From: a virus
Virus record (IMG/VR): IMGVR_UViG_3300035211_000159
Coordinates: 1-46,379 of that record
Reading direction: 5' to 3' (one strand)
Length of the DNA: 46,379 bases
The notes beneath the pieces are model-generated. The model saw only the letters and a program-made list of their open reading frames with translations, ran no database searches and was not told the DNA's origin. This document shows, piece after piece, positions 46,226 to 46,379 of this stretch. The translations under genes and the position numbers were made by a program. The first letter of the stretch is position 1; each line of letters starts with the position of its first letter.

Positions 46226-46379
46226 CACTCCCCCACCTCTTCCCTAGCCTTTTCCAAGGCGTTTTCAACCTCCCCGAAATACCCGTCGTTTGCGATCACG
46301 GCTTGATCGTAGGCGTCCAGTATATCCTTGAGCACCCCCCTTAGCCGCTTGTCCTGCCCCTTGGCGATCTCCACCGCCC
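46225..46379 (-). CDS. Small coiled-coil accessory protein, C-terminal part
   Basis: This is the continuation of the gene that starts at 214. The last residues are KAREEVGE, and the codons GAG GTG GGG GAG supply a Shine-Dalgarno-like sequence for the next gene, whose ATG overlaps the TGA stop (TGATG). The same arrangement is repeated along the array at 1160 and, with variations, at 777, 1575, 1835 and 2083. Confidence 0.75.
   Translation of the reverse strand, partial: AVEIAKGQDKRLRGVLKDILDAYDQAVIANDGYFGEVENALEKAREEVGE
46305..46379. repeat. Terminal direct repeat, right copy
   Basis: Exact copy of the first 75 bases of the window; see the left copy. If one copy is removed, the unique circular length is 46304 bases. 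The overlap lies inside a small accessory gene, so it is more likely an assembly overlap than a true physical packaging end. Confidence 0.95.

Overview
The window looks like one complete, circularly assembled genome of a tailed double-stranded DNA bacteriophage (about 46.3 kb, GC-rich). The first 75 bases recur exactly as the last 75 bases, and one small gene reads across the junction, so the ends join. The virion genes identify it as a tailed phage: DUF5681-type small terminase, large terminase, Mu gp29-like portal, MuF-like head protein, Mu gpI-like protease with scaffold, gpT-like major capsid and a virion-morphogenesis tail protein. The head genes are Mu-like, but no transposase, integrase or tRNA gene is recognisable, so this is probably a lytic phage of an unknown bacterium. 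The sequence does not identify the host.

Layout. (1) From 46.2 kb across the origin to 2.5 kb, minus strand: a tightly packed array of small accessory genes. Several share a YxALExERDxL coiled-coil motif or Cys-rich zinc-binding motifs, and one is a possible DUF2829/Tad2-like anti-Thoeris protein. (2) 2.5-10.85 kb, minus strand: DNA metabolism. It holds a C5-cytosine methyltransferase with a second conserved frame inside it, a double helix-turn-helix regulator, a RusA-like resolvase, a prim-pol/DUF3987 helicase, a Cas4/RecB-like nuclease, a ParB-MT-A70 adenine methyltransferase fusion, a DUF669 ssDNA-binding protein and an AAA_24 (Sak4-like) ATPase. (3) 10.85-11.08 kb: an AT-rich divergent control region. 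(4) 11.08-14.8 kb, plus strand: a second packed array of small genes, three of them paralogues, then two tiny membrane proteins. (5) 14.8-46 kb, minus strand: virion genes. Read in transcription order (from 46 kb down) these are terminase, portal, a six-gene sugar-modification island, head genes, connectors, tail genes, fibre-like proteins, a lysis-like group of small membrane proteins, and a repeat protein.

How it works together. Replication probably relies on the prim-pol/helicase for initiation and on host polymerase, because no DNA polymerase is visible. Recombination and resolution would use the AAA_24 ATPase, DUF669 protein, nuclease and RusA. Two methyltransferases (C5 and N6-adenine) could protect the DNA from restriction. 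Most minus-strand genes overlap their neighbours by 1-4 bases (ATGA, TGATG), so translation is coupled along long operons.

Points most worth a second look: an arginine-type ADP-ribosyltransferase domain fused to the C-terminus of the portal protein; a fully overlap-coupled glycosyltransferase/methyltransferase island between portal and MuF genes; the two small-gene arrays in which a conserved C-terminal tail (EEVGS/EEVGE/GREEE) doubles as the next gene's ribosome binding site; a dual-frame methyltransferase locus; a pair of duplicated short tape-measure-like proteins with no long tape measure; and a cellulase-like domain in a large tail-region protein. No endolysin or DNA polymerase could be recognised.
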